This document shows positions 51,573 through 61,258 of a stretch of DNA of 64,000 nucleotides, one piece after another. The translations under genes and the position numbers were made by a program. Source of the stretch: Lunularia cruciata (taxonomy: Eukaryota > Streptophyta > Marchantiopsida > Lunulariales > Lunulariaceae); NCBI GenBank assembly GCA_948567375.1, contig OX419761.1:15998501-16062500 (forward strand), given 5' to 3'. Positions within the stretch are counted from its first letter, which is position 1. Every line of letters starts with the position of its first letter. The notes under the pieces were generated by a model. That model saw nothing but the letters and a program-made list of their open reading frames with translations. It searched no databases and had not been told where the DNA came from.

Positions 51573-54500
51573 TCAAGTACATCTAGGACATAACCACTGT
51601 CCTTGAGGAACCACCGTGAGGGGAGGAGTCATACATGCCATATGCCATCCTCTCGAACAGCTATCACACACTAACATAGTAGCAGCTCCACCAGAAGAGC
51701 CACATAACATACACCTCAAGCCTGCACGTACAAGTGCCAAGCTTGGGTCCATAGTACCATCAATGTTTGGAAGGTGGCATGGCGCACAATTGCGCACATG
51801 ATCTTTCCAAACAACAACATCACGTCCTTCTAACACAAGGACTCCAGATGGCAAAACCTCACGCACTCTCAAGATAGTGCGACTTGTAGAAACATCAAGT
51901 GTCGTCGGTGCTGTCTGTTGTAGATATACATAGTCGCCTGGATGAAATCGACGGATCGAGGGTCTATAACCTCCTCCTCGAATGGTAGCATAGCGTAAAG
52001 TATCTCTATGCTGAGCAATCGCCAAGTTCTCAAAGGCCATCGGCATCACTCTCCGAAAGATCTCTGCCCGCTGAGAACATGCGCGCATCCATACATCGGG
52101 GTCATCCAAGTCCAAAACTACAGTAGCATCTCGACGAATGGCTGCAGGTAAATCTGGATCTCGTCCATAGAGTAGAAAGTATGGAGAGAAGGATGCTAAG
52201 GAGGCTTGCCGGCTGAACCGATAGCCCATGGCCAACCAAGGTAACTGGAGATCCCAATCTCCCAAGTGGCCTCTCTGCAAACCATACTTTCGCAATCCTC
52301 TCTTCACCGTCTGAACCACTCTCTCTGCTAAGCCATCTGCCTCAGGGTGATCTCGGGATGTAGTACGATGATCAATCAAAGCCTTGTCACACAAGACTTG
52401 AAACTCTCCCAAGAACTCTGTACCCTGATCAGTCAAAACCTCAGCTGGTGCACCAAAATGACTAAGAACTCGATCCAGGAACGAGTAAGATGTCCCTTCA
52501 CTAGACCTGTCAGGAAGTGCCACCAACTCAATCCACTTGGAGAAGTGCTCCACCATCACCAAAACATACCGATGATGTCTCACAATCAGCGGTAAAGGTC
52601 TGGCGAAGTCCAAACTCCAACGGTAACCCAATCCCATGATAGGTAATGGGTGTAACTGTGGCGTAGGAGCATTGAATGATGCTCTAACTCGGTCACAAAC
52701 CACACATCTGGCAACAAACTGCTGTACCTTGGTCTGCATACCGCGCCACCAATAATGACTCTGGAGTAAGCTATATGTACGCTTTACTCCAAAATGTCCT
52801 AGCTCCTCATGAGCATGACGGACCAACTGTGGTCTCTGTGATGGAAGTGGTACTACTCGCACTCTACCATCCTCCCATACACGCAAAAGGTGTCTACCCT
52901 CCAATCTGAACCGTCTGGCTCGCTGAAGAACACTGTCTCTCTCCTTGGCCCCAACTGTGCCACCCACAACACCAGTGCGAAGATAGTCCATCACTAAGAC
53001 ATCATCATGAATGTCTTGCTGAACTGTACCAATATCTTCACTCTCTGGATCTGTGACCTCAATAACTCCTCCTGTATGCGCTGAGAGAGATACCACCAAA
53101 GTCTCTGCAAATATACACAGAAAGGCCGATGCATGACAACCTGGCACCATCTCCTCATCTGTCTCACCATGCCAACGTGCTCCGGTCTGATCCTGATGGC
53201 TGGGACATGGGTTTCTACTCAACCCATCTGCATCACGGTTCACCACTCCAGGTCTGTGAACAACCGTGAAATCATACTCCTGTAAAATCAGAGCCCATCG
53301 TGCAAGCTTCCTTGAAAGCTTGTCGGACTCCATCAACCACTTCAGTGGCTGATGATCAGTGATGAGAGTGAAGGGGTTACCAAATAGGTAACATCGGAAA
53401 TGTGCTACTGCCCAAACCGCTGCCAAGCACTCTCCCTCATATGAACTATACTTCGCCTCCGCTGAATTGTTGGAGCGACTAGCATAGGCCACCACAAACT
53501 CCTTCTCCTCATCATCATGCTGGGTGAGCACCGCTCCAAGCCCCAACATACTCCAATCAGTGTGAACCTGAAATGGTCGTCCTCTGATCGGTCTCCTCAA
53601 AATAGGAGCAGATGTCAACCTCTCCTTGAGCTCTACAAAAGCTCTCTCCTGCTCATCTCCCCAACACCACTCTTGTGTAAGCTTGGTCAGCTTCGTCAAG
53701 GCCTTGGCAATGGCACTAAATCCTCTAACATAACGGCGATAGAAGTTCGCCAACCCAAGGAATGCTCGCACTCTGCTCACATCCGTAGGCCGAGGAATAC
53801 GTGCAATAGCCTCCACCTTGGTCTGCTGAACACCAAGTCCTCCGGGGTAGATAGTGTGACCCAAATACTCAACCTGCTTGTGGAAGAACCTACACTTCCC
53901 AGGATGTAGTTTGAGTCCATGAGATCTCAACCTCTCAAACACCTCCAACAACTGTCGCTCATGCTCCTCCACAGTAGTGCTATACACCAAAATGTCATCA
54001 ATATAGCACCGAGCAAAATCCAGTCCAGCTAGGATCCTATCCATGACCCTCTGGAACTCAGCGGGAGCGTTCTTTAACCCAAATGGTAAGAACCTCCACT
54101 GATATAACACATCCTTGCCGTGAGGATCAATAGCCCAAAATGATGTCTTGGACTTATCCTCCTCCCTGATCGGCAACTGATGATATCCCGCTCGAAGATC
54201 CAAAGTACTAAAGACCTTTGCATGCCCAATCGCATCAAAAATCTCCTCCGGTGTAGGCATGGCATACCGATCAGCCCTGGTCTGTCGGTTGATAGGACGG
54301 TAATCTCCACACATCCGCCTATCTGTATAGTTGCCATGCATATCCTTCTTGGCTGGCATCACTGTCGCTGCTGCATACTCTCCATGTGAAATCTCCACCA
54401 AACCAGCCTCAAAAAGGTCACTACTCCGGCTCTGAATCAATGTCCTCTCCATCTCACTATATCGATAAGGACGTCGGAAAATAGGTGTGTCGCTAGTCAG

Positions 54501-54686
54501 CTCAATCCATATACCAGGTCCCTTCAGAGCACCCAAATCCTTCATACTGAAGACAAAACAACTCGTGTGACTCCTCAAGAACCTCCAAACCCCGTGTCTT
54601 TCCTCTCCAGTAAGCTTGGGTCCAAGATCTGGCTCCCAAGTATCCTCTGTAACTGTAGTAGGAGTGGAAGACGTACTGACTGGCTG
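51573..54686 (-). CDS. Gypsy pol: reverse transcriptase, RNase H, integrase, C-terminal PHD finger
   Basis: Open from just after a TAG to a stop at 51573; 1001 codons from the first alternative start at 54578. Numbering from there: RT 70-250 with GDYRPIN, FSTLDL and catalytic YIDD (192-195); RNase H about 335-455 (HTDWSMLGLGAVL, YEGECLAAVWA, TDHQPLKWL, RDADGLSR); integrase zinc finger 587-630 (HAHEELGH...CVVCDRV); integrase core Asp657, Asp717, Glu752. The end (956-1000) is a PHD finger with C-x2-C, C-x2-C, H-x2-C and C-x2-C spacing (CMLC, CDSC, WHMAC, CPRC). Chromoviruses usually have a chromodomain at this place. No internal stop or frameshift. Expression presumably depends on the upstream UAG being read through, since no good ATG precedes the RT. 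Confidence 0.95.
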   Translation of the reverse strand, partial: QPVSTSSTPTTVTEDTWEPDLGPKLTGEERHGVWRFLRSHTSCFVFSMKDLGALKGPGIWIELTSDTPIFRRPYRYSEMERTLIQSRSSDLFEAGLVEISHGEYAAATVMPAKKDMHGNYTDRRMCGDYRPINRQTRADRYAMPTPEEIFDAIGHAKVFSTLDLRAGYHQLPIREEDKSKTSFWAIDPHGKDVLYQWRFLPFGLKNAPAEFQRVMDRILAGLDFARCYIDDILVYSTTVEEHERQLLEVFERLRSHGLKLHPGKCRFFHKQVEYLGHTIYPGGLGVQQTKVEAIARIPRPTDVSRVRAFLGLANFYRRYVRGFSAIAKALTKLTKLTQEWCWGDEQERAFVELKERLTSAPILRRPIRGRPFQVHTDWSMLGLGAVLTQHDDEEKEFVVAYASRSNNSAEAKYSSYEGECLAAVWAVAHFRCYLFGNPFTLITDHQPLKWLMESDKLSRKLARWALILQEYDFTVVHRPGVVNRDADGLSRNPCPSHQDQTGARWHGETDEEMVPGCHASAFLCIFAETLVVSLSAHTGGVIEVTDPESEDIGTVQQDIHDDVLVMDYLRTGVVGGTVGAKERDSVLQRARRFRLEGRHLLRVWEDGRVRVVPLPSQRPQLVRHAHEELGHFGVKRTYSLLQSHYWWRGMQTKVQQFVARCVVCDRVRASFNAPTPQLHPLPIMGLGYRWSLDFARPLPLIVRHHRYVLVMVEHFSKWIELVALPDRSSEGTSYSFLDRVLSHFGAPAEVLTDQGTEFLGEFQVLCDKALIDHRTTSRDHPEADGLAERVVQTVKRGLRKYGLQRGHLGDWDLQLPWLAMGYRFSRQASLASFSPYFLLYGRDPDLPAAIRRDATVVLDLDDPDVWMRACSQRAEIFRRVMPMAFENLAIAQHRDTLRYATIRGGGYRPSIRRFHPGDYVYLQQTAPTTLDVSTSRTILRVREVLPSGVLVLEGRDVVVWKDHVRNCAPCHLPNIDGTMDPSLALVRAGLRCMLCGSSGGAATMLVCDSCSRGWHMACMTPPLTVVPQGQWLCPRCT

Positions 54687-54689
54687 CTA
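54687..54689 (-). promoter_or_regulatory. In-frame UAG in a readthrough-type context (UAG CAG CCA)
   Basis: The only stop between the methyltransferase and RT blocks. The two codons after it, CAG CCA, fit the CAR-YYA consensus that promotes readthrough in tobamovirus-type stops. The frame is the same on both sides. Readthrough is inferred, not shown. Confidence 0.55.
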
Positions 54690-57212
54690 CACTGGGCCCT
54701 TGGGAGCAATGGTGTCATGCTCCCGACCACTAGAGGTCCCAACCTCTGTGTGAAAAACTCCCTCCACTCTGGCTGCAAGCTCCATACGTCCTCTGGTTGC
54801 ATCCCATGTGGACCAAGGGTGTAATCCAAGTAGCCCATGCTCACCTGGATGGACTCCAAGTAGACCACTCTCCCTAGTAGCTACTGGATGTGTCCCAAGA
54901 ATACCATGTCCACTCGGTCCAGCGCCCCCAGCATGTGCCTGAATCGTCTCGATAGGCACAGGGCTCACAAGTATCCGAGTGGTGATGCCTATCAAGCGCA
55001 TCCTACGCTGCTCTGCCAAACCAAGGCTCACAATCCAGGTCAAACAGTTCAGGTCCATAGCCTGACCTAACACCTGACGCCTGGATGCCTCTAACACTGC
55101 TGGAACAGCGGTAATACCAGTGCGAAAACCCATCACCCGCTCTCTCTCATCAGCATTGGGCTCCACCAACTGTTGTAACTGTGAGTCCCAAACAAGTCCA
55201 GGTCCTCCCTCTCGAAAAGCATGAGAGCCTGGGAAACTCATGAGTGTGGGAAATGCAGCTCTAGGCTGTCCAACTAGGTTCACCACTGCCATAGGTGACC
55301 TATCAGCCACTACCACTGTCTGAGACTGACGCCCAACATCCAAGATATCATCAACAAGGATGTGGTCAAGTCGCTGAATCCCATCATAACTACGCTGTAG
55401 AACCTCTCTGGGTAAAAGGTTCGTCCACCAAAGACGAAGACGATGAGCCCGTGATCCCACTCTGGCTGCATCTAACAATACAGCAAGTCCCATCCAAGAA
55501 TGGACCTGATGTGTACTCGCCACCACTCTAGTGCGAGAATCACCCATCAAAGGAACGTTCTCCAAAAGGTAAGCTGGAGAAACAGACTGATGAACCTGGA
55601 GATGTCGTAGTATCCATAACATCTCCCAAAACACACCAGAACGAGGATCCTGAAGACCCAAACCACGGCCCACACGTGTATGTCCCTGACATGGCCATCC
55701 AGAAATCACCAAGTGAATAGGCCCATGTCTCTCTAGGTCATGCGCCCCCAGTAAGGAAATGTCTCCCGGTAAGGCCTTCTGGTAACCTCTGACTGCTGAC
55801 ATCGGTAATAACTCCGGATACCGATAGGCCAAGTGTGCCACATGATGTAGAGAGACTCGCCTAGCAGTCTCATCTCTCTCTACATACAAGTACCTCTGTA
55901 CTCGGATACCCGCCTGTAACACCGCAGCTAGTCCGGTGCTGATCCCACCAAACAACTCTAATAGACATATCCCCTCTACTGGATACTGCCAAGCTATGAG
56001 TGTGATATCCCAAGGTGTCAAAGCAATCGCCTCTGGAGGCTCATCCTCACACTCATCCCCTGATGGTACGAAGGCTCCACTCCAAGCCTGCTGCACCAAT
56101 TGATCCGCATGCTGCTGCAATGCCTCCTTTGAACTCCACAATGGAACATCCAAGGTGGATGGAACAATCCCACTCGTACTCCATAGCCGAGTGATCTCCT
56201 CTGGTACTGGAGTATCCTCTGCATGGGCGTTCCCCTCCAACAAGTCACCAGGCCAAGTAACTGCACCGCTGAAAGCCAAAACTGATGCTGCCATGGTCCT
56301 GGACTGTAGTGAGCCAAGCCTGCCACTACTGCAGCGTACTGGTAGGCGACATACCCGTCCCTCACCAAACTGCCAACCAGGTCTATAAGAGGCTGTCTCC
56401 TCCCAATAGTCAATACTGAAACCCATAGGGTATAACACTGCTCCCCCAACTAGCACATCATATGACTCAGCTATCGTCGCAATAGCCTGAGCTCTCACCA
56501 CCGAGCTATCAGTCGGATGACCAGGCTGAACCTGGACAACAAGCTCTCCACGTGTGATGTACTGTGTCGAACCACCACCAAGAGATGTCTGGATCTGAAA
56601 TGGACACCTCTCCACATCGGTCTTCCGTAACTCCAGACCAACAACTGCAGCCTTCCCCAACATAAGGGGCTGTGCACCAGAGTCTAACAAGACTCTCTGT
56701 GGTGTATAGACCTTCCCTGAAGGTCCCACTAAATGAAAGATCCCCCTCTGGTTATCCAATAGGACAACACCAGGTAAAAACCGCGCTCTCTCAAAGGCCG
56801 GTCTAGCTGGCAACTCCTCCAGTCTAGCCGCTGCTGCCTGCCATAAACCACTGGTTGCTGAACGGATCCCATGCTCCTCAACCAAGTCAGCTCCACTACC
56901 AACCACCTCTGCTCTAGTAGTAGGAACTGCACCATCCCTACTCTCACACAACGTGGCAGCCAACTGGAACACTGGGGCTGGGTCCACTCCCAATGTAAAC
57001 ATGTCACTGGCTGAAAATAAAGGATGCCGCATAATCAGCTGAGCCGCCCCCAACATCATGCTAGACTCAGTCTGTGTAGTAGCAAGTGGCTGACTAGCAG
57101 GTACTCCATCAAGTACTCCATCACCACCTACCACACCTGCACTGGGACGTCTAGGAACCATGGATGTCGTCTGCAATGCCTCAGATAGCGTGAAAGATTG
57201 GGGAAGTCTGAC
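54687..57212 (-). CDS. Gypsy-encoded aspartic protease fused to a DNMT3-like C5-cytosine methyltransferase
   Basis: About 840 codons, in frame with gag behind a TAG. Numbered from the TTG at 57176, the protease motif RVLLDSGAQ is at 161-169. The methyltransferase spans about 402-720: motif I LLELFGGISTGL (405-416, S-adenosylmethionine binding), YVERDE (430s), motif IV SGWPCQG with catalytic Cys496 (codon 55689-55691), motif VI LLENVP (Glu539-Asn540), motif VIII RVGSRAHRLRLW (572-583), and motifs IX-X with VMGFRTG...RRQVLGQAMD (681-708). Motif order is canonical, so it is not a rearranged DRM. The GIxxGL and GIxVxxY spacing recalls DNMT3. A tail (756-787) repeats GLLGxHP three times. The expected reaction is 5-methylation of cytosine in DNA. 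It lies between protease and RT. Confidence 0.92.
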   Translation of the reverse strand, partial: VRLPQSFTLSEALQTTSMVPRRPSAGVVGGDGVLDGVPASQPLATTQTESSMMLGAAQLIMRHPLFSASDMFTLGVDPAPVFQLAATLCESRDGAVPTTRAEVVGSGADLVEEHGIRSATSGLWQAAAARLEELPARPAFERARFLPGVVLLDNQRGIFHLVGPSGKVYTPQRVLLDSGAQPLMLGKAAVVGLELRKTDVERCPFQIQTSLGGGSTQYITRGELVVQVQPGHPTDSSVVRAQAIATIAESYDVLVGGAVLYPMGFSIDYWEETASYRPGWQFGEGRVCRLPVRCSSGRLGSLQSRTMAASVLAFSGAVTWPGDLLEGNAHAEDTPVPEEITRLWSTSGIVPSTLDVPLWSSKEALQQHADQLVQQAWSGAFVPSGDECEDEPPEAIALTPWDITLIAWQYPVEGICLLELFGGISTGLAAVLQAGIRVQRYLYVERDETARRVSLHHVAHLAYRYPELLPMSAVRGYQKALPGDISLLGAHDLERHGPIHLVISGWPCQGHTRVGRGLGLQDPRSGVFWEMLWILRHLQVHQSVSPAYLLENVPLMGDSRTRVVASTHQVHSWMGLAVLLDAARVGSRAHRLRLWWTNLLPREVLQRSYDGIQRLDHILVDDILDVGRQSQTVVVADRSPMAVVNLVGQPRAAFPTLMSFPGSHAFREGGPGLVWDSQLQQLVEPNADERERVMGFRTGITAVPAVLEASRRQVLGQAMDLNCLTWIVSLGLAEQRRMRLIGITTRILVSPVPIETIQAHAGGAGPSGHGILGTHPVATRESGLLGVHPGEHGLLGLHPWSTWDATRGRMELAARVEGVFHTEVGTSSGREHDTIAPKGPV

Positions 57213-57215
57213 CTA
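57213..57215 (-). promoter_or_regulatory. In-frame UAG between gag and protease
   Basis: Single TAG (followed by GTC AGA) separating the zinc-knuckle region from the protease in the same frame. This is the position where gammaretroviruses use UAG readthrough. The context is not CAR-YYA. It may be a programmed site or a simple nonsense mutation. Confidence 0.4.
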
Positions 57216-57824
57216 TCTCCCAACCTCTCCTCTCTGTGGGTCCAACTCCACTGATGCTCCTCTAGGCTCTGGAGCACGTACTGCACTCCTAGTCACTGCT
57301 GCAGATGCATCCACCTGTGCTACTCCGCACATGAAGTCCAAAGCATCTCTATCAGCAGCATTATGAGGTGGAAGCCTAGCACCCAAATCTGATCTCCTCT
57401 GAGCAATAGCCATACTAGCCAATCTCTGCTCCAATTGCTCAATCCGAGTAGCCATAGCTGTGTCAGAAGTAAGGGCAGGTACTGCACCCCTACTAGGTGT
57501 AGATCTTCTACCACCACCTCTACCACCTCGTCCTCCATGAACTGGAGCTCCTCTACTACCTGCCATAGCAGCCCTACCACTCCGTAACTCCGGGTGTAGG
57601 TCAAAACACCGGTCACTAGTGTGACCAAATCTGTGGCAATGCTCACATTGCCTCTGTGCTGGCTGTGATGCACCAGAGGTATCAGGTCTGCTGCCCTGAG
57701 TACACTCTCTCCTATGGTGAGGTCCACCACAAGTCCAACAAGCAACACCACCACTCACTGGCTGCTGCTGACCCAAAAATGAGGGTAAGGGTCTAACTCC
57801 ACTAGGCCCTCCACTCGCTCCATG
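57213..57824 (-). CDS. Gypsy gag C-terminal region with two zinc knuckles (N-terminus missing)
   Basis: About 200 codons of nucleocapsid. The first CCHC-like knuckle, CWTCGGPHHRREC, has slightly short spacing. The second, CEHCHRFGHTSDRC, is a standard C-x2-C-x4-H-x4-C. A Gly/Arg-rich stretch follows (GGRGGRGGGRR), as in RNA-binding nucleocapsids. Next comes a short coiled-coil-like segment (TRIEQLEQRLASMAIAQRR). The capsid domain is absent. The apparent start MDVINH is created by the palindrome of segment A', so it is not the native start; real element sequence begins to the left of 57825. Confidence 0.87.
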   Translation of the reverse strand, partial: HGASGGPSGVRPLPSFLGQQQPVSGGVACWTCGGPHHRRECTQGSRPDTSGASQPAQRQCEHCHRFGHTSDRCFDLHPELRSGRAAMAGSRGAPVHGGRGGRGGGRRSTPSRGAVPALTSDTAMATRIEQLEQRLASMAIAQRRSDLGARLPPHNAADRDALDFMCGVAQVDASAAVTRSAVRAPEPRGASVELDPQRGEVGR

Positions 57825-59112
57825 TTGGATGTGATTAATCACATCCAATTTGCATCTTAAAATTGAAGTCCAATATGAACCTTATGGATTTCGGATACAA
57901 GAAAATCCAATTCAAGTACATCCGCAATGCTCCATGTTCTCAATTCAACAATGAAGACAATAAGCTCCATATTGATGATACAAGGGTACCAGAAGAAAAG
58001 AAAAGGAAAATAATGGATAATGGTCCCCTTCGCTTCTTGCGGGTGCTGAGCTCCGAGTAGTTAAGGATGTTTGTAGGTGGGCTTTCGGCGTTTACGCTTG
58101 CCTCTCCAGTTCTTCTTCTTTACTTTGGCCTCTGGCCACCAACGTTTTAGCTTTATTGGCTTCTCACTACTATAAGGGTCTTCGGGCTCCGTCCCACTAG
58201 TAAAAAGTACTTTAGATAAACGTTCTTAAATATCTTAAATGAACTTCTTAAATATCTTAAATATCATGAGTATCAATGTATGTATTCAAAAAGCGTATAT
58301 CGGATTCATCTTAAATTCACTATTTACAATTGCTTTTACAGAAAAATATATCATTAAATTTGTGGTGTTTGCATGAAACATAATCTAGCTTCATTTTACG
58401 GCGTAAAGTATCAAAGCACCGAATTGAATATTTATGAACTGTTTCGCGTTTGAACATGTATGTGACGGTTGGTGTATCTAGTATTCCGGAAAAGTATATT
58501 CAACTAAATATAAATGTTCATGTAAGATATTATTTTTCAGCTCAAATTTAAATTCCAGAGATAATTATGTGCCATTTAGCTAATACTGCCCTAAAGGAAA
58601 AAATTATTCACATCTAGCATTTTGAAGGATGAAACTGTTCATTATCTGCTTTTCGTTCATGGACTGCTTTTCGTTCTGCCTCCGCTGTGGAATGAACCCG
58701 GGAACAGGGGAGCACACTATCAAAGAAGAACCTAAGGCCAATATGATTGTGTATCCTCTGGTCTTTCTCTTTCCTCATCTAATTCCTTCGTTCAATTCTC
58801 TTATTCGATGTAGTTATATGAACCATATGACAAATTCTTCTTTCTCTTCGGAATCACACTTTTATGCTAACAGGACATCCTGCATCTTAAAAATAGGGCT
58901 AAACTACACACGATATCCAGCAATCCGGTCGAGGCTCTTCACTACCAGATTCTGTTTATAATCTTCTTAATATTAACTGAAAGAGTACTTCTCTCTCACG
59001 ATAAAAAGGAGTTGTGAAACAAGGAGATAAACATTAACTATTGAATCATGATTCCCTGGAATCTACAAATATATAACATCCACACAAGTAAAAAGCACCA
59101 CCATATTCATGT

Positions 59113-59240
59113 GACATCTCTCATATAGACTCTATTGGGGCTTAGCCCCATTTTACCTTTTTCATCTCTCCCTTGTGAGGGCTTGACGGGGGTCTTCCCA
59201 TCCTTTATTTTTCTTTCCCTACGCGGTCGTCCTTCATATA
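59113..59240 (+). repeat. Short element S inside segment A'
   Basis: GACTCTATTGGGGCTTAGCC, CCATTTTACCTTTTTCATC, GGCTTGACGGGGGTCTTCCC and CTACGCGGTCGTCCTTC. It is bounded by ATATTCATG on both sides (about 59103 and 59240), giving a probable 9-bp target duplication. Confidence 0.9.
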
Positions 59241-60337
59241 TTCATGTTGTGAGAAGTGAGTGGGTCCCCGCACGGCTTTGACCCTTTTTCCTCTCCCTTT
59301 TCGTCACAAGAGAACAACATCGTGAAATTTAAAGCCGCCACCGAACTGCTGTCCAAAACGTTCTCATTGAATTCGGTGTCCTTCGAATATAGCAGCGGTT
59401 GAAAATATATCAACCTTAAAGGCTTTTACATGCTTACTTTATGTGACATGTTGAAGATCAACCGAGTACAAGGATAAGACTCTTTGAATCCATAACTTCT
59501 AGTAACTTAAAAAAGTACAATCACTTCAAATGAATAGATAAGTTGACACTTCACAACTAATGATATCTAAATTTAAAATAACAATGATTCCCCAACCAGC
59601 TTTATAGATAGGTTTTCTCCTAAGAAGTGATAAAGCCTATGTACAGTGGGGCTACCTACCATTCTAAGTTCGAGGAAGAGAAGCAAACGTAATCACAGAC
59701 AAAGCTACAGTTTTGTAGCTCAGGGCTACAAACAGTGACTGCCCAACAACCTCCGAAGACTAGTGGTGCCACTTGCTTTTGAAGACTTTTTATGCAGGAG
59801 AGCGCACACGCGAAGCGGTGCTCTTCTCCTCAGCCGGCAATGCCTTCCGCGCAATAGGAAATTTCGTGGTGTGAACACGGAAAGAACTTGGAAAGTTATT
59901 TACCGTTGGGGCTCAATTCCCCCCCTGAAGTTTTATTCTTGTTGGCTTGACGTGGTGTTCTCACCCTTCTTATTAGATCCCAGTCTTAACAGGTTGTATA
60001 TGGACTATCATTGATGGAAGGTACTCCAGGCGTTACGCTGATCGAATCTTCTTCCGCGAGGGGTCAGCGGACATACCTTTAACGATGTTATTGTTTGATT
60101 AATTACATTCAAATATGCATCTCAGAATCAAAGTCCAACGTGAACCATCTGCATTGTTTTTTGATACAGGAAAATCCAAACAAGTACATCCGGAATGCTC
60201 CCATGTTCTCAGTTCAACAATGAAGACATCTAATATTCATAAGATGAAATGGGTGTCCTCATGACTTACTAGGAAAGTTCACATTCATCGCTATCAAATC
60301 TCATCGTCATATAAGTATTTTTATATTCAATAAGAAA

Positions 60338-60445
60338 AAGGGTGATAGTGTAGAAAACGAGAAGGACGAGAAGACCCCATCAAACCATACAAAGGAGAGA
60401 CGAAAAAGGAAAATGAGACTAAACCCCAATAGAGTCTATACAAGA
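60338..60445 (-). repeat. Short element S, minus orientation
   Basis: Reversed S landmarks: AAAAAGGGTGATAGTGTAGAAAACG, GAGAAGACCCCATCAAACC, ATACAAAGGAGAGACGAAAAAGG, ACTAAACCCCAATAGAGTC. Confidence 0.85.
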
Positions 60446-61258
60446 CTTGATACGAGAAATCCGCCTTGCCACACCTAAGACATGTGGGCTATCCCATGCA
60501 TGCGGTTTACAAACAACTAGAGTATCGAAAAAACATAACCTAATGTGATTGTTCTCTTATTGATTACCCAGCGATTATCTTTTGTAGAACAATAGATACA
60601 CATTATCTAAAATATATTGCAAGATATGAAAATGAAAATTATACTCTATAGCATCTAACATGATAAGTTTCACACCTTCTCATAATAATAAATAGAATGT
60701 CGTGTCCATAGTTCCATATATTTCCAAGATTAGAGAAACAAAGAGATGATCTCACTGTGTACCTTTATACCTGGAGACCTTGCTAACTTTTATATTATTT
60801 AATTTATATTTAATTATGTCTCTACTAACAGATCCAAGTTCTAGTCAAGTATTTCGGTCACCGTGTTCACAATAAGACAAGAGTCAAGAGGAGAACTCTC
60901 CCCACCGGAATACCGACGTCTACGTTCCTAAGGTTCCCACGTGTAGGTTTTATGGTGACTACCCATTGATTTGTTATATCCAATGTAATTCGAAGAACCG
61001 CATAGCATAGATTGGTAAGACATCCCTCGAGTTAATCGCTGAAATTCCGACCTTGAGATTGAGAGGTCACGTTACGTTGAACAAAGTGACCCACGAAGGG
61101 TTCTTTAAAACATTACAATATACTGCAAAAGTACAGTGAAGAGTGGGAAACCTCGTCACTGAAGGCGGGCAATCTTGAGAAGGTGGAGAAGATATGACTG
61201 CTGATACGAAATCCTGGGGAAACTAGGCAGTAATAAACTTTCGTAAAAAGGTAGACAC

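Larger units (their letters stand above)
50740..57824 (-). mobile_element. Ty3/gypsy retrotransposon carrying a DNMT3-like cytosine methyltransferase and a PHD finger (5'-truncated)
   Basis: Minus-strand element of about 7.1 kb. In transcription order it has a gag zinc-knuckle region (57824-57213), protease and C5-methyltransferase (57212-54687), RT, RNase H, integrase and PHD (54686-51573), a G-rich polypurine tract and a 3' LTR. All three coding blocks share one frame separated by single TAG codons. There is no 5' LTR, primer site or capsid domain; the right edge stops at the palindrome that opens segment A'. The coding capacity is otherwise undamaged over about 2,000 codons, unlike every other retroelement in the window, which suggests it is young. 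It sits inside a copia element. Confidence 0.93.
57825..61258 (+). repeat. Segment A': duplicated segment, right copy
   Basis: Starts with the 24-bp palindrome (57825-57848) fused directly to gypsy gag. It then matches 47007-49701 at roughly 97-99% apart from indels. It keeps about 800 bp (59968-60777) absent from A, including a decayed second copy of its own first 150 bp at 60090-60240. No gene recognised. The similarity ends near 61258, where A is interrupted by the copia LTR. Confidence 0.92.

Noticed and set aside
54687-57176. The methyltransferase as a DRM-type or N4-cytosine enzyme
   Set aside because: Motif I precedes motif IV and the PCQ and ENV motifs are those of C5-methyltransferases; DRM enzymes have rearranged order and N4-cytosine enzymes have a (S/D)PP(Y/F) motif.
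57825-57848. MDVINH start of the gag frame
   Set aside because: These codons come from the palindrome of segment A', not from the element; the true gag start is missing.
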